Of a stretch of DNA of 48,813 nucleotides, positions 17,744-27,991 are shown one piece after another (within the stretch, counting starts at the first letter, position 1; each line of letters opens with the position of its first letter). Below the pieces are notes generated by a model that saw only the letters and a program-made list of their open reading frames with translations, did not search any database and was not told the DNA's origin. The stretch spans positions 1-48,813 of the forward strand of contig CANJCO010000037.1 of NCBI GenBank assembly GCA_947473045.1. Reading direction: 5' to 3'. This DNA is from Myxococcales bacterium (lineage in GTDB: Bacteria > Myxococcota_A > Polyangia > Polyangiales > Polyangiaceae). Made by a program: the position numbers and the translations under genes.

Positions 17744-17771
17744 TTGACACTCCCGCGCGGGAGTGAAAACG
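17744..17771 (+). promoter_or_regulatory. TTGACA box overlapping an 18-bp palindrome
   Basis: TTGACA at 17744-17749 overlaps a perfect 18-bp palindrome, cactcccgcgcgggagtg (17748-17765), which fills the position of a promoter spacer; AAAACG at 17766-17771 is a poor -10. The outer arms CACTC/GAGTG resemble the CIRCE heat-shock operator, but CIRCE has N9 between arms and here there are 8. It lies 34 nt after the frr stop and about 80 nt before the PP2C start. A repressor-controlled promoter for the phosphatase is the likeliest reading; an frr terminator is less likely because no T-run follows. Confidence 0.5.
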
Positions 17772-17848
17772 TGGGGGAACGCTTCAGGCGCCTCGATGGA
17801 AGCCCTGTGAATGCACTTTCTCTGTACTTGCAAGGAGCAACTTCGTTG

Positions 17849-18913
17849 ATGCGAGCCGTTGCAGCGGGCCTGACAGATGTCGGGCTCCAGCGCGAACATA
17901 ACGAAGACTCCTTCGTGGTCCTCGATGAGTTCGACCTCTTCGTGGTCGCCGATGGCATGGGCGGACATCGCGCCGGCGACGTCGCGTCGCGCCTCGCGAC
18001 CGAGACCATCAGCGACTTCTTTCGCTCGACCGCGAGCGACGACGTCACGTGGCCCTTCCACTTCGACACGACGTTGTCCGAAGAGGAAAATCGCCTGATG
18101 ACCGGCATCCGCGTCGCCAACCGACAGATCTTCGAGCGCAGCACGCGCTCGCGCGATCTGCACGGCATGGGCACCACCGTGGTTGGGGCGATGTTCAGCC
18201 GCAGCAAGGGCCGCATGTACGTCGGCCACGTCGGCGATTCGCGCTGCTACCGCGTGCGCGACGGCAAGCTCAAGTTGCTCACCCGCGACCACTCGCTGTT
18301 CAACGATTACGTGCTCGCGATGCCCGACCTGACCGAGGAGCAGCGCCGCGAACTGCCCCGCAACGTCATCACCCGCGCGCTCGGAATGCAGGACCAGGTC
18401 ATGGTCGACCTGCAGCACGACGAGGCCTTCCTGGGCGACGTGTTCGTGCTCTGCTCCGACGGCTTGTCTGGGATGATCGAGGACGACGAGCTCGAAAAAA
18501 TCGTCAATTCCTCGGCCGATATCGGCGAGGCCTGCCGAACCCTCATCGAGCGCGCCAACGCCCACGGCGGCGAGGACAACATCACCGCCATCGTCGTGCG
18601 CATCGAGGACGAGACCCCGAGCATGACGCTGCAAACCAGCAAGACGGAGATTCCGCCCGCGCCGACGAGCGCCGGAATGCTCAACCGCGCACTCGGCCTC
18701 GGCCTGGGCGGACGAGACGGCGACGACTTCGAGGAGCCCACTGCGCCAGCGCTCAACGTCTTGAACGCGCTCGCTGAGTTCGGTGAGGCCGCAACTGTCC
18801 CCGGGCTGCATCTTTCAAAAGAGCTGCGCGAGCTCGCCAAGCTCGGCGAAGCGCCTGCCGAGCGTTCGCTCGACGCCGCCGACGCGACCAAGCCCCCGAA
18901 GAGCGACGACTAG
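17849..18913 (+). CDS. PP2C-type serine/threonine protein phosphatase
   Basis: The 354-residue protein carries all the main PP2C motifs: TDVGLQREHNEDSF (9-22), VVADGMGGHRAGDVAS (32-47) with metal-binding Asp35/Gly36, GMGTTVVGA, HVGDSRCYRVRDGKL, VFVLCSDGLSGMI and GGEDNITAIVVRI. It should be a cytosolic Mn/Mg-dependent phosphatase opposing Hanks-type kinases; one such kinase lies at 47299-48273. The last 90 residues are an Ala/Pro/acidic extension without a recognised domain. I chose the ATG at 17849, with AAGGAG at 17832-17837; a TTG one codon earlier and a GTG at 17806 are alternatives. Confidence 0.92.
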   Translation: MRAVAAGLTDVGLQREHNEDSFVVLDEFDLFVVADGMGGHRAGDVASRLATETISDFFRSTASDDVTWPFHFDTTLSEEENRLMTGIRVANRQIFERSTRSRDLHGMGTTVVGAMFSRSKGRMYVGHVGDSRCYRVRDGKLKLLTRDHSLFNDYVLAMPDLTEEQRRELPRNVITRALGMQDQVMVDLQHDEAFLGDVFVLCSDGLSGMIEDDELEKIVNSSADIGEACRTLIERANAHGGEDNITAIVVRIEDETPSMTLQTSKTEIPPAPTSAGMLNRALGLGLGGRDGDDFEEPTAPALNVLNALAEFGEAATVPGLHLSKELRELAKLGEAPAERSLDAADATKPPKSDD

Positions 18914-19033
18914 ACCGCGTCTGCGCGCCGCAGCGTGCAGCAGAGGCAGCGCGACCCCCCTTTCCGGCCCGCCGAGGCTGTCCGTGCGTGGAATGGTGGA
19001 CCGCGACGCCCATCAGCGATAAGCAGCCTCCCC

Positions 19034-19693
19034 ATGCAACATTTGCTGGAGATTTGGTTCGGCTGGGTCAAGGACTGGGGCTACCTCGGCGTGTTTCTGC
19101 TGATGGCGCTCGAGAGCTCGATCGTGCCCGTCCCGAGCGAGATTGTGATGCCGCCCGCGGCCTATCTGGCGGCGCAGGGTCAAATGAACCTCGGCGGCGT
19201 CATCCTCGCCGGTACCGCCGGCAGCTACTTCGGCTCCGCGGTCAGCTACTGGGTCAGCAAATGGCTCGGCTTGCCGATCATCCAGCGGTTCGGCAAGTAC
19301 GTCTTCTTGAAGCCCGAAAAAATCGCGCAGGCGCAAGCCTGGGTCGAGCGATTCGGCGCCGGCGGAGTGTTCTTCGCGCGCCTGCTCCCGGTCGTGCGCC
19401 ACCTCGTGTCGATTCCCGCCGGCATTCTCTCGATGCCGTTCGCCCGGTTCAGCGCCGCGACCACAATCGGCGCCGGCATCTGGTGCACCATCCTGTCGCT
19501 GTACGGCAAAGAGGTCATCACCAAGGAGATGATCGAGGCGAGCAATCCCGAAGCGCTCAAGCACGCGATCAAGGCCAAACTCGGCATGATCGTGGTGGGA
19601 ATCGTGGGCCTCGCGCTTGCGTACGGGCTGATGATGTTTCTGCGCAGCAAGGCCGGGGCTGGCGCCGCGAAGACGACCGAAGCGAAGGACTGA
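19034..19693 (+). CDS. DedA family membrane protein
   Basis: The 219-residue protein matches the DedA/VTT (SNARE-associated) family: MALESSIVPVPSEIVMPPAA near residue 26, the GSYFGSAVSYWVSKWLG stretch, FFARLLPVVRHLVSIPAGI with its conserved Arg and Pro, and a last hydrophobic span near 190-207. DedA proteins act in the inner membrane as lipid-carrier flippases or ion-coupled transporters; undecaprenyl phosphate is the best known substrate for some members. The chosen ATG follows a 120-nt stretch in which I see nothing else. The nearest neighbours, PP2C and mutase, suggest no shared pathway. Confidence 0.9.
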   Translation: MQHLLEIWFGWVKDWGYLGVFLLMALESSIVPVPSEIVMPPAAYLAAQGQMNLGGVILAGTAGSYFGSAVSYWVSKWLGLPIIQRFGKYVFLKPEKIAQAQAWVERFGAGGVFFARLLPVVRHLVSIPAGILSMPFARFSAATTIGAGIWCTILSLYGKEVITKEMIEASNPEALKHAIKAKLGMIVVGIVGLALAYGLMMFLRSKAGAGAAKTTEAKD

Positions 19694-19726
19694 CCGCCGG
19701 AGGCGAACGGCGCTAGAGTCCGCCTC

Positions 19727-21469
<1,743 letters not shown>

Positions 21470-21472
21470 GCG

Positions 21473-22846
21473 CTAGCCGCCCGCTGCGATGCGGCCGGCG
21501 ACCGCCTCACCCTGCTTGATGCAATCGGGGATCCCGCTACCGTCGTAGCCGTTGCCGGCAAGATGCAGCCCGGGGTGCGCGGCGATTCGGGCGTGGATTT
21601 CGCGCATGCGCGCGAGGTGGCCGACCTCGGGCTGCGGGCTCGCCTTCGTCCAGCGGAAGACCTGCGAAAATAGCGGGTCTCCGTGGATCGGCCCCATGAA
21701 CCCAGGGAGCTCCTCGCGCGCCGCGGAGACGAGCGCGTCGTCGCTCGACTGAAGTACGCCTTCGTTGCCGATGCCGCCAAAAAACGCGCGCAGGAGCACG
21801 CTGCCTTCGGGCGCGCGATGGGGCCACTTGGACGACACCCACGTGGCCGCAATCACCCGCGTGTTTTCTGCGCGCGGCACGATGAAGCCGACGGCGTCGA
21901 GCGCATGGGCGACCTGCTCGCGACGGTAGGCAACGAACGCGGTCGCGCTCGATCCGATGCGAATGCCTTCCACGAGGCGCGCCAGTTCTTCGTCGAGGCC
22001 GCGAACCAACCCGGGCAGCGAGCGCTGCGGCGCGGCGAGCACAACATGATCGGCAGCGATCCGCTCGCCGGAGGTGAGGCGAACCTTCCACCCGCCGTCC
22101 AGCTCGACCGCAGCGACTGGCGAGCGGGTTTTGATGCGGTCGCCGAGCGCCTGCGCGAGCGCCTCGGGAAGCGTTGCAATGCCGCCGCGGAGCGTAACAA
22201 ACGCGCTCTTGCCGCCCGAAGCCGCAGCAGCCTTGCGACTCGCCCGCATCGCCAGGATGAGCGAGCCGTATTTGCGCTCCATCTCGACGAGCTGCGGAAA
22301 GGCCGCGCGCACGCTGAGCGCCTTCGGGTCGCCTGCGAAAATGCCGCCCAGCAGCGGCCCCGCGAGCCGCTCCGCTGCGGCCACGCCCAGGCGTCGAACG
22401 ATGAAATCCCACACCGACTCGTCGTCATCGCCGAGCTTGACCGCCACCATCGGCTCGAGCCCCATGCGCAGCTTCGCGAGGGGCGAAAACAGGCGCGTCG
22501 AGACCATTGGCCCGAAGCGCGTCGGAATGCCGAGCACGAGCCCTTCGGGTAGCGGAAAAAGCGCGCCGTTATATGCAACATACACGCGTCTGGTTTCGGG
22601 TCGGGTGCCGATGAGCTCGTCGCCGAGGCCCAGCGCGTTGCAGAGGGCCGAAGCATGGGGCTTGGCCGCCACCCACGAATCGGGCCCGCCGTCGAGGATG
22701 AAGCCGTCCCGCGCCACCGTAACGAGATTGCCGCCGACACGCGGCGAGGATTCGAGCACGGTGACTTCGGCCGCATCGCGGAGCCGGTACGCGCAGGCGA
22801 GCCCGGTGATGCCCCCGCCAATCACCACAACTCGGGGGCGCGTCAT
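21473..22846 (-). CDS. hemY: Protoporphyrinogen/coproporphyrinogen oxidase (HemY/HemG type)
   Basis: The 457-residue flavoprotein starts with an FAD dinucleotide-binding loop (VVVIGGGITGLACAYRL, 6-22), followed by LESSPRVGGNL and LDGGPDSW, the family's early motifs, and it ends with HLAGNGYDGSGIPDCIKQGE, the C-terminal FAD signature. It oxidises protoporphyrinogen IX, or coproporphyrinogen III in the alternative route, with oxygen. Called hemY in Bacillus and hemG in Myxococcus. The ATG overlaps the hemH stop (ATGA), so hemE, hemH and hemY form one heme operon, in the same order as Bacillus. Which of the two heme routes is used cannot be told from the sequence here. Confidence 0.93.
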   Translation of the reverse strand: MTRPRVVVIGGGITGLACAYRLRDAAEVTVLESSPRVGGNLVTVARDGFILDGGPDSWVAAKPHASALCNALGLGDELIGTRPETRRVYVAYNGALFPLPEGLVLGIPTRFGPMVSTRLFSPLAKLRMGLEPMVAVKLGDDDESVWDFIVRRLGVAAAERLAGPLLGGIFAGDPKALSVRAAFPQLVEMERKYGSLILAMRASRKAAAASGGKSAFVTLRGGIATLPEALAQALGDRIKTRSPVAAVELDGGWKVRLTSGERIAADHVVLAAPQRSLPGLVRGLDEELARLVEGIRIGSSATAFVAYRREQVAHALDAVGFIVPRAENTRVIAATWVSSKWPHRAPEGSVLLRAFFGGIGNEGVLQSSDDALVSAAREELPGFMGPIHGDPLFSQVFRWTKASPQPEVGHLARMREIHARIAAHPGLHLAGNGYDGSGIPDCIKQGEAVAGRIAAGG

Positions 22847-23748
22847 GCGAGCAGCGGGCGCGCCAGCGTAGCGAGCACCTCGACGAAATCGTCATCATCG
22901 TTGAGCGACGCTACCCGCGCAAACGAAAGGCCACGATCCGACGCCCACCGCTTCGCCTCAATATCGAGATCGTACAAAATCTCGACGTGATCGGCGAGGA
23001 AGCCAATCGGCGCGAAGACGACCCGCCGGAGGCCCGCTGCTGCGATCGCGTCGAGGGTCTCGGGCAAATCGGGCCCCAGCCACGCCATCGGTCGACCGCC
23101 GGGGCCCGGGCTCATGCCCTGACTTTGATAGGCGATCTCGTGATGCGAAAAGACGTCCCGCACGCGGTGCGCGATCGCCTCGGCCGCGGCCTGCGCCTCG
23201 CGCGCGTACGGGTCGCCCGCGTCGACGATCGCCTTGGGGAGCGAATGCGCCGACAGCAGCAGCACGCTCGCTTCGCGCTCGGCCGCAGACAGGGTCGCGG
23301 CCAATGCTCGAACGCGCCGCTCGAACGCGTCGAGCAGGGCGGGCGTCTGCCCCCAGTTGCCGACGCCGACGACCTCGGGCGACGGCGACAGCGCCTGCGC
23401 AGCCTTCGCGACGGCTTCGACGTAGATCGGCGACGAGTGCTGCGCCATCGGGACGACGACGAGGCGGGCTGCGCCGAGATCGCCGATCACGTCGGAAACG
23501 AGCGGCTTCCAGAGCCGAGACGCCATGTGCACCGCCACGCCGAGACGCGCCTCGAGCTTCCGCGCGACGCTGCGCGTAATTTCGTTCAGCGGAGATTGGC
23601 CGCCAATGGCCTCGTAGCGATGCCGAAGCTCGCGCACGAGCTCGGGCGGAGGCGCGTGGCCCCGCCGAATGTTGGTCACAAATCCGGCGAGATCATCGAG
23701 ATCTTCAACGGTGCCGTGGGTAGCGAGAATAACCGCCTGCTTGCTCAT
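22843..23748 (-). CDS. hemH: Ferrochelatase
   Basis: The 301-residue protein inserts iron into the porphyrin. Key residues are in place: His168 in LLSAHSLP, the GGQSPLNEIT block (49-57), MAQHSSP (101-107) and Glu256 in GFLADHVEILYDLD. It lacks the N-terminal pattern of most proteobacterial enzymes (it reads AVILATHGTVEDL) and has no C-terminal cysteine cluster for an Fe-S centre, as far as I can see. The product should be cytosolic or membrane-associated. It starts 18 nt downstream of the hemE stop and overlaps hemY by 4 nt. It might be a protoporphyrin or a coproporphyrin ferrochelatase. Confidence 0.93.
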   Translation of the reverse strand: MSKQAVILATHGTVEDLDDLAGFVTNIRRGHAPPPELVRELRHRYEAIGGQSPLNEITRSVARKLEARLGVAVHMASRLWKPLVSDVIGDLGAARLVVVPMAQHSSPIYVEAVAKAAQALSPSPEVVGVGNWGQTPALLDAFERRVRALAATLSAAEREASVLLLSAHSLPKAIVDAGDPYAREAQAAAEAIAHRVRDVFSHHEIAYQSQGMSPGPGGRPMAWLGPDLPETLDAIAAAGLRRVVFAPIGFLADHVEILYDLDIEAKRWASDRGLSFARVASLNDDDDFVEVLATLARPLLA

Positions 23749-23766
23749 GGCTTCTTCGATGCCGCG

Positions 23767-24798
23767 TCAGGTGCGGCGCGCGCTGGCTTCGTGCACGTAG
23801 TCGATCACGGCCTTCACGGTATCGACCGGGGTCTCGGGTAAGATGCCGTGACCGAGGTTGAAGATGTGCCCCGCGCGCCCCTCGGCTGCCGTGAGCACGC
23901 GGTCGACGTGCTGCTTCGCGACGGCGATCGGCGCAAAAAGCACCGTCGGGTCCATGTTTCCCTGCACCGCGCGGTCGTAGCCGACGCGGCGCCAGCCCTC
24001 GGCCAGCGGCGTGCGCCAGTCGAGCCCGATCACGTGCCCTCCCGCATCGCGCTGCAACTCGAGGAGCGAGTAGGTCCCCGTGCCGAAGTGAATGACGGGC
24101 ACACCGAGCGTCATTACGTCTTTGAGAATATGAGCCACGTGAGGCTGCACGTAGTCGCGATAATCTTCCGGTGACAATTGCCCAACCCACGAATCGAAGA
24201 GTTGGAGGCAATCAGCGCCCGCGGTCACCTGCGCCCGCAAGTAGCGCCGCACCACTTCGCTGAGCTTGCTCATGAGCAGGTGCCAGGTTTCGGGCTCCGA
24301 ATACATCAGGCGCTTGGTCTTGACGAAGTGCGCGCTCTTGCCGCCCTCGATGAGGTAGCTCGCCAAGGTAAACGGCGCGCCGGCGAAGCCGATGAGCGGC
24401 AATTTTCCAGTGAGCTCGCGCTTAATCGTCTTGATCGCGTCGAGCACGTACTGCAGTCCGTCTTCCGGCTCGATCACGCGGAGCGCATCGACGTCTGCGC
24501 GGCAAGTCACCGGCTTGTGAACGACCGGACCCTCGCCTTTGGCGAACTCGAAGGGCGCGCCCATCGGCTCGAGCGGCAGCAGAATATCAGCGAACAAAAT
24601 AGCTGCGTCGACGCCATGCACGAGAGGCTGCATCGTCACCTCGCACGCGAGGTTGGGATTTTTGCACAAGTCGAGCATCGAGTGCTTCGCCCGCAGCGCG
24701 CGGTACTCAGGCATGTAGCGGCCGGCCTGGCGCATCATCCACACGGGGGTCGCGTCGACGGGCTCACGCCGGCAGGCGCGCAAGAAGCGGTCGTTCAT
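23767..24798 (-). CDS. hemE: Uroporphyrinogen decarboxylase
   Basis: The 343-residue cytosolic enzyme converts uroporphyrinogen III to coproporphyrinogen III. It shows the signature WMMRQAGRYMPEYR (20-33), the catalytic Asp in ILFADILLPLEPMG, GAPFTLASYLIEGG with the active-site Tyr, and FNLGHGILPETP near the C-terminus. Length is normal. It is the first gene of hemE-hemH-hemY. Eight nt upstream of the ATG is a 10-bp perfect palindrome (gtgctagcac, 24806-24815). The upstream polyferredoxin gene ends 48 nt earlier on the same strand, so the heme genes may also be read from a longer transcript. Confidence 0.97.
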   Translation of the reverse strand: MNDRFLRACRREPVDATPVWMMRQAGRYMPEYRALRAKHSMLDLCKNPNLACEVTMQPLVHGVDAAILFADILLPLEPMGAPFEFAKGEGPVVHKPVTCRADVDALRVIEPEDGLQYVLDAIKTIKRELTGKLPLIGFAGAPFTLASYLIEGGKSAHFVKTKRLMYSEPETWHLLMSKLSEVVRRYLRAQVTAGADCLQLFDSWVGQLSPEDYRDYVQPHVAHILKDVMTLGVPVIHFGTGTYSLLELQRDAGGHVIGLDWRTPLAEGWRRVGYDRAVQGNMDPTVLFAPIAVAKQHVDRVLTAAEGRAGHIFNLGHGILPETPVDTVKAVIDYVHEASARRT

Positions 24799-24846
24799 GC
24801 GCCCTGTGCTAGCACGCGAGCGTGCGCAGGTGCGAGCGCGGCGCGC

Positions 24847-26904
24847 CTAGCTCTTCTGGTTGTAGCTGGTGTTCTCGAGCAGAATGACGTTGGTCTTCGA
24901 GCGCGTCTCACCCACGCTCGTGATGTACACGGCGGGCTGATCCTGCACCGGGCAGACCTTTTCGCACGCCCCGCAGCCAATACAGAGCGACGGGTCGACG
25001 TGCGGCTTCTGCAGGTGCACCGTTTTGTACGCAGGCGATTCGCCGTTCGGACCGGGCTGCTTTTCGCGCACTTTGTCGTCGCTCTCTTCGACCCAGATGG
25101 CCTTCGGAGACGTCGGGCAGAACTCTTCGCACACGATGCACGGCGTGCCCATGCTCCACGGCAGGCACCTGCCGTGATCGTAGAACGCAGTGCCGATCTT
25201 GATCGGCGGTTGCCCGATGCCGAGCTTTTCTTTTTCGGAAATCTTTTGAATCGCGCCGGTCGGACAAACCTGACCGCAGAGCACACACGAATGCTCGCAG
25301 TAGCCGATGCGCGCGATCAGGATGGGCGTCCACATGCCCTCGATGCCCGACTCGAAGAACGCGGGATGAAGCGCGTTGTTGGGGCACACCTTCATGCACT
25401 CCGCGCAGCGAATGCAGCGCTCGAGAAACGCACGCTCCTCAACGGCGCCCGGGGGCCGAATGACCTTCGCGTGGTAGTTGACGTCGAGAGAGTCGGCCAC
25501 GCGCGCGAGCGGCAGAAACAGCGCTCCCGCGCCGGCCACGGCGAGCGACGTGCGACGGTCGAGATCCGGCGTCGTGATCGCGCTCTTCCGGTTCGGCAGG
25601 AAGCGAAACTTGATCACGTCCTCAGGGCACGAAGTCTCGCAGTTCATGCACATGTGGCACTCGTCCTGCCGCCACTTGACGCCGCCTTGCGGGCTGTCTG
25701 CGCCCTGACAGTTGACGAGACACAGGTTGCAATCGGTGCATTTTGCATGGTCTTTTTCCATGCCGAACAGAGCGAATCGGGCGAAGACGCCGAGAAACGA
25801 TCCGAGCGGGCACAGAACGCGGCACCAGAAGCGCGGGATAAAACGATTGGCAAATAAGACCGCGACCAGCAGAAACAGAATCAGCCAGGTCTGGTGAAAA
25901 TAAAACTGCTTGCTCTGCCAAACGGTATGAGAGAGGTAGTCTTGCGCGTGGTCCGCCGCGCCCTGCACGGCGCGTGACGAGACGTTCGTGTCGATCGCCG
26001 AGACGGTGCGACCCGACAGATACTGCGCGGCGGGCACGACGCCGAGGCCGATCGAACGAACCGCGATGCAGATCGGATCGAACATTCCGCCGATCGCGCT
26101 GCCGCCGAGCGAGGCGAGCAGAAACGCGTACATCAAATAGTATTTCACGCGCTGATAGGCGTGCGTCTTGTTGGCCTCTACACGCGACGCGCCCCTGCCC
26201 TTACGCGACGGCAGGATCCATCCGAAGAAGTGGTGGAGTGTCCCGAAGGGGCAAATCCAGCCGCAAAACACCCGGCCAAAAATGAGGGTGAGCGCCAGCA
26301 GGCCCACGCTCCACAAAAGCCCGCGGTAGACCGTGTGGGTCGACAGCGCCGTCATCGCGCCGACGAACGGGTCGGCGAGCAGATAAGCCTCTACCGGGTA
26401 GGGCAGTCGCACCGGAGTATCGGACTGCGCCGCGAAGGACCCGCGGAATCCGGTTTGGAATACGAAGTAGCAAAACAAGGCAAAGAAGAAAACTTGCGAA
26501 AAGCGCCGCACCCAAACCAGGGTGCGAATGCTCATGCGGGCCGGAATGCCGGATCCGGGCAATCGCGGGTCGACCTTCTTCGGCTTGGCCGGAGCGCCGC
26601 TGGCTACCGGCGACGCGGCGGGCGCGGCTGCCGCTACTCCAGCTGACGCGGAGCCCGCGGCGGCGGTCTTGCAACCGCATGAACCTGATCCGCAACCCGA
26701 CTTCTTCGGCGGCGGAGGCGGCCGCACCACAGGCTCGGGAGTCCACGAGGTATCGCGGTCGATCGCGTCGACCGCACCAACTCGGCCGGTTTTCCACGGG
26801 ATCGGCTCGACCGTGGCGTGAACGTCGGGTCCCCCTGCGAGCGCGCCGGGATCGAGGCTGACGCCGGCGTGGCGGGCGCCGTGGTGCGGATGAGGCGCGT
26901 GCAT
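24847..26904 (-). CDS. NapH-NapG-like fused membrane polyferredoxin
   Basis: A 685-residue iron-sulfur membrane protein from an ATG that shares one base with the stop of the DUF362 gene (TGATG). Residues 1-125 are soluble, Pro/Ala-rich, with a small Cys cluster (CGSGSCGC, 71-78). Residues 126-380 have about five membrane spans and the twin Cys motifs of NapH/NosR proteins: CGWICPFG (214-221) and CRVLCPLG (361-368). Two 4Fe-4S sites follow (CTDCNLCLVNC, 389-399; CHMCMNCETSC, 416-426). At 450 an RRTSLAVAGAGAL segment looks like a twin-arginine signal, and 497-654 reads like a NapG/MauM ferredoxin (CIRCAECMKVC, CVLCGQVC, CIVCEEFC, CIGCGACEKVC). It probably passes electrons between quinol and periplasmic partners; donor and acceptor unknown. 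Confidence 0.85.
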   Translation of the reverse strand: MHAPHPHHGARHAGVSLDPGALAGGPDVHATVEPIPWKTGRVGAVDAIDRDTSWTPEPVVRPPPPPKKSGCGSGSCGCKTAAAGSASAGVAAAAPAASPVASGAPAKPKKVDPRLPGSGIPARMSIRTLVWVRRFSQVFFFALFCYFVFQTGFRGSFAAQSDTPVRLPYPVEAYLLADPFVGAMTALSTHTVYRGLLWSVGLLALTLIFGRVFCGWICPFGTLHHFFGWILPSRKGRGASRVEANKTHAYQRVKYYLMYAFLLASLGGSAIGGMFDPICIAVRSIGLGVVPAAQYLSGRTVSAIDTNVSSRAVQGAADHAQDYLSHTVWQSKQFYFHQTWLILFLLVAVLFANRFIPRFWCRVLCPLGSFLGVFARFALFGMEKDHAKCTDCNLCLVNCQGADSPQGGVKWRQDECHMCMNCETSCPEDVIKFRFLPNRKSAITTPDLDRRTSLAVAGAGALFLPLARVADSLDVNYHAKVIRPPGAVEERAFLERCIRCAECMKVCPNNALHPAFFESGIEGMWTPILIARIGYCEHSCVLCGQVCPTGAIQKISEKEKLGIGQPPIKIGTAFYDHGRCLPWSMGTPCIVCEEFCPTSPKAIWVEESDDKVREKQPGPNGESPAYKTVHLQKPHVDPSLCIGCGACEKVCPVQDQPAVYITSVGETRSKTNVILLENTSYNQKS

Positions 26905-27947
26905 CAAACCTCTTTCACGCGCAGCTTCTCCCAGAACATCGTGCCGATGCCGCGTTCGTGGGCGATCTTCAAGTAGGGCAGGTTGTCGCGATGCTGGCCG
27001 ATGAGCGTCGAGGCGTAGGCGTCGGCCGCCACCTGGTCGACCGAAGCGACGATGGTGTGCAGCTCGCGCGTGTCGTCGATGTTTCCGCCCTGAGGGCCGT
27101 TTCGCATGAGCACCCGCACGGCGTCGATCACGGTGAGCGTGGGGCGCATGAACGTCGCGAGATCGGCGATCGACGTGTCGATATTCTGATGAAGCCGATT
27201 GCGCCGTCCGCCGAGCACGCCATACCAATTTTTCATGGCCGCGGTGAACTTCGCCAGGTTGTGGTGCTTGGCCACCGGCACGTTGATGACTTTGTCGGCT
27301 TCAACGAGGGTGGTGAAGACCGGCCACTCGTCGAGCACGTCGCCCTGAAGGCGCATCGTCCGGTAGCGGTGCTCCGCAGGGAGCACAACGTCGGCGCCGA
27401 ATTCGTAGGCCTTTTTCCATATGCCGGAGCGCTGAAAACACCGGTTCGGATCGTTGCAGGAGCCGTCGGCGACAACAACGCGCTTGGCCCCGGCGTCGTA
27501 CGCGAGCTTGACGACAGCGCCGACGACATCCGGGTTGGTGTTCGCCGCGTGAATGGGCATGCGATCCCAGCCGATGTTCGGCTTGACCACGACGACGTCA
27601 CCGCGACTCACAAACGCCCCCATTCCGCCCATTGCGTCGATCGCTGCGCGAACGAGCGATTCGGCGCTCGGCGCCTTGCCGGCCTCGTCGCGCTTTCCGC
27701 GGGCGATCGCGAGCTCGGCGCGCTCGGGGTTCGAGCGACCTTCGGTCAGCTGGTAGTCGCGCACTTGCCGCGCGCCCTGGCCCGCTGCGACGCCGAAGCC
27801 ACCGCGGTCGCGCGCGAGGTAACCGGCTCCCGCTGCGCCGGCGAGAACGACGGTCGCCGCCCCGGCGCGCTGAAGCGCCTGACGGCGGGACGGGCGCTCG
27901 AAATCGCCGAGTCGCGGGGGTTGCGGCCGATTGGGAAATTCGCTCAC
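26904..27947 (-). CDS. DUF362 family protein with Tat-type signal
   Basis: The 347-residue protein has an N-terminal twin-arginine segment (SRRQALQRAGA, from residue 20) followed by a hydrophobic stretch, so it is probably exported folded. The DUF362 core shows VVVKPNIGWDR, AKRVVVADGSCNDPNRC, NVPVAKHHNLAKFTAAMKN and a Cys in GSCND, all typical of the family. DUF362 proteins often occur as fusions or neighbours of 4Fe-4S ferredoxins; here the partner is the polyferredoxin starting within its stop codon. The reaction is not known. Start is GTG, with little Shine-Dalgarno. A promoter on this strand is proposed just upstream. Confidence 0.85.
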   Translation of the reverse strand: MSEFPNRPQPPRLGDFERPSRRQALQRAGAATVVLAGAAGAGYLARDRGGFGVAAGQGARQVRDYQLTEGRSNPERAELAIARGKRDEAGKAPSAESLVRAAIDAMGGMGAFVSRGDVVVVKPNIGWDRMPIHAANTNPDVVGAVVKLAYDAGAKRVVVADGSCNDPNRCFQRSGIWKKAYEFGADVVLPAEHRYRTMRLQGDVLDEWPVFTTLVEADKVINVPVAKHHNLAKFTAAMKNWYGVLGGRRNRLHQNIDTSIADLATFMRPTLTVIDAVRVLMRNGPQGGNIDDTRELHTIVASVDQVAADAYASTLIGQHRDNLPYLKIAHERGIGTMFWEKLRVKEV

Positions 27948-27954
27948 GGAGCAT

Positions 27955-27989
27955 ACATTACTGCGGATTTATGGCGCTCTGCAATCCGC
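27955..27989 (-). promoter_or_regulatory. Candidate promoter and inverted repeat for the DUF362 gene
   Basis: On the minus strand, TTGCAG (27984-27979) and TAATGT (27960-27955) are separated by 18 nt. The inverted repeat gcggatt-N13-aatccgc (27963-27989) covers the spacer and the -35. The predicted start is almost at the GTG, so the leader would be very short. Confidence 0.4.
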
Positions 27990-27991
27990 CT

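Noticed and set aside
17748-17765. CIRCE element
   Set aside because: The arms match only in part and the spacing is 8 instead of 9 nt, so I list it as an unnamed palindrome.
24178-25857. Plus-strand frame of 559 codons opposite hemE and the polyferredoxin
   Set aside because: No domain-like motif; hemE and Fe-S cysteine motifs on the other strand are unambiguous.
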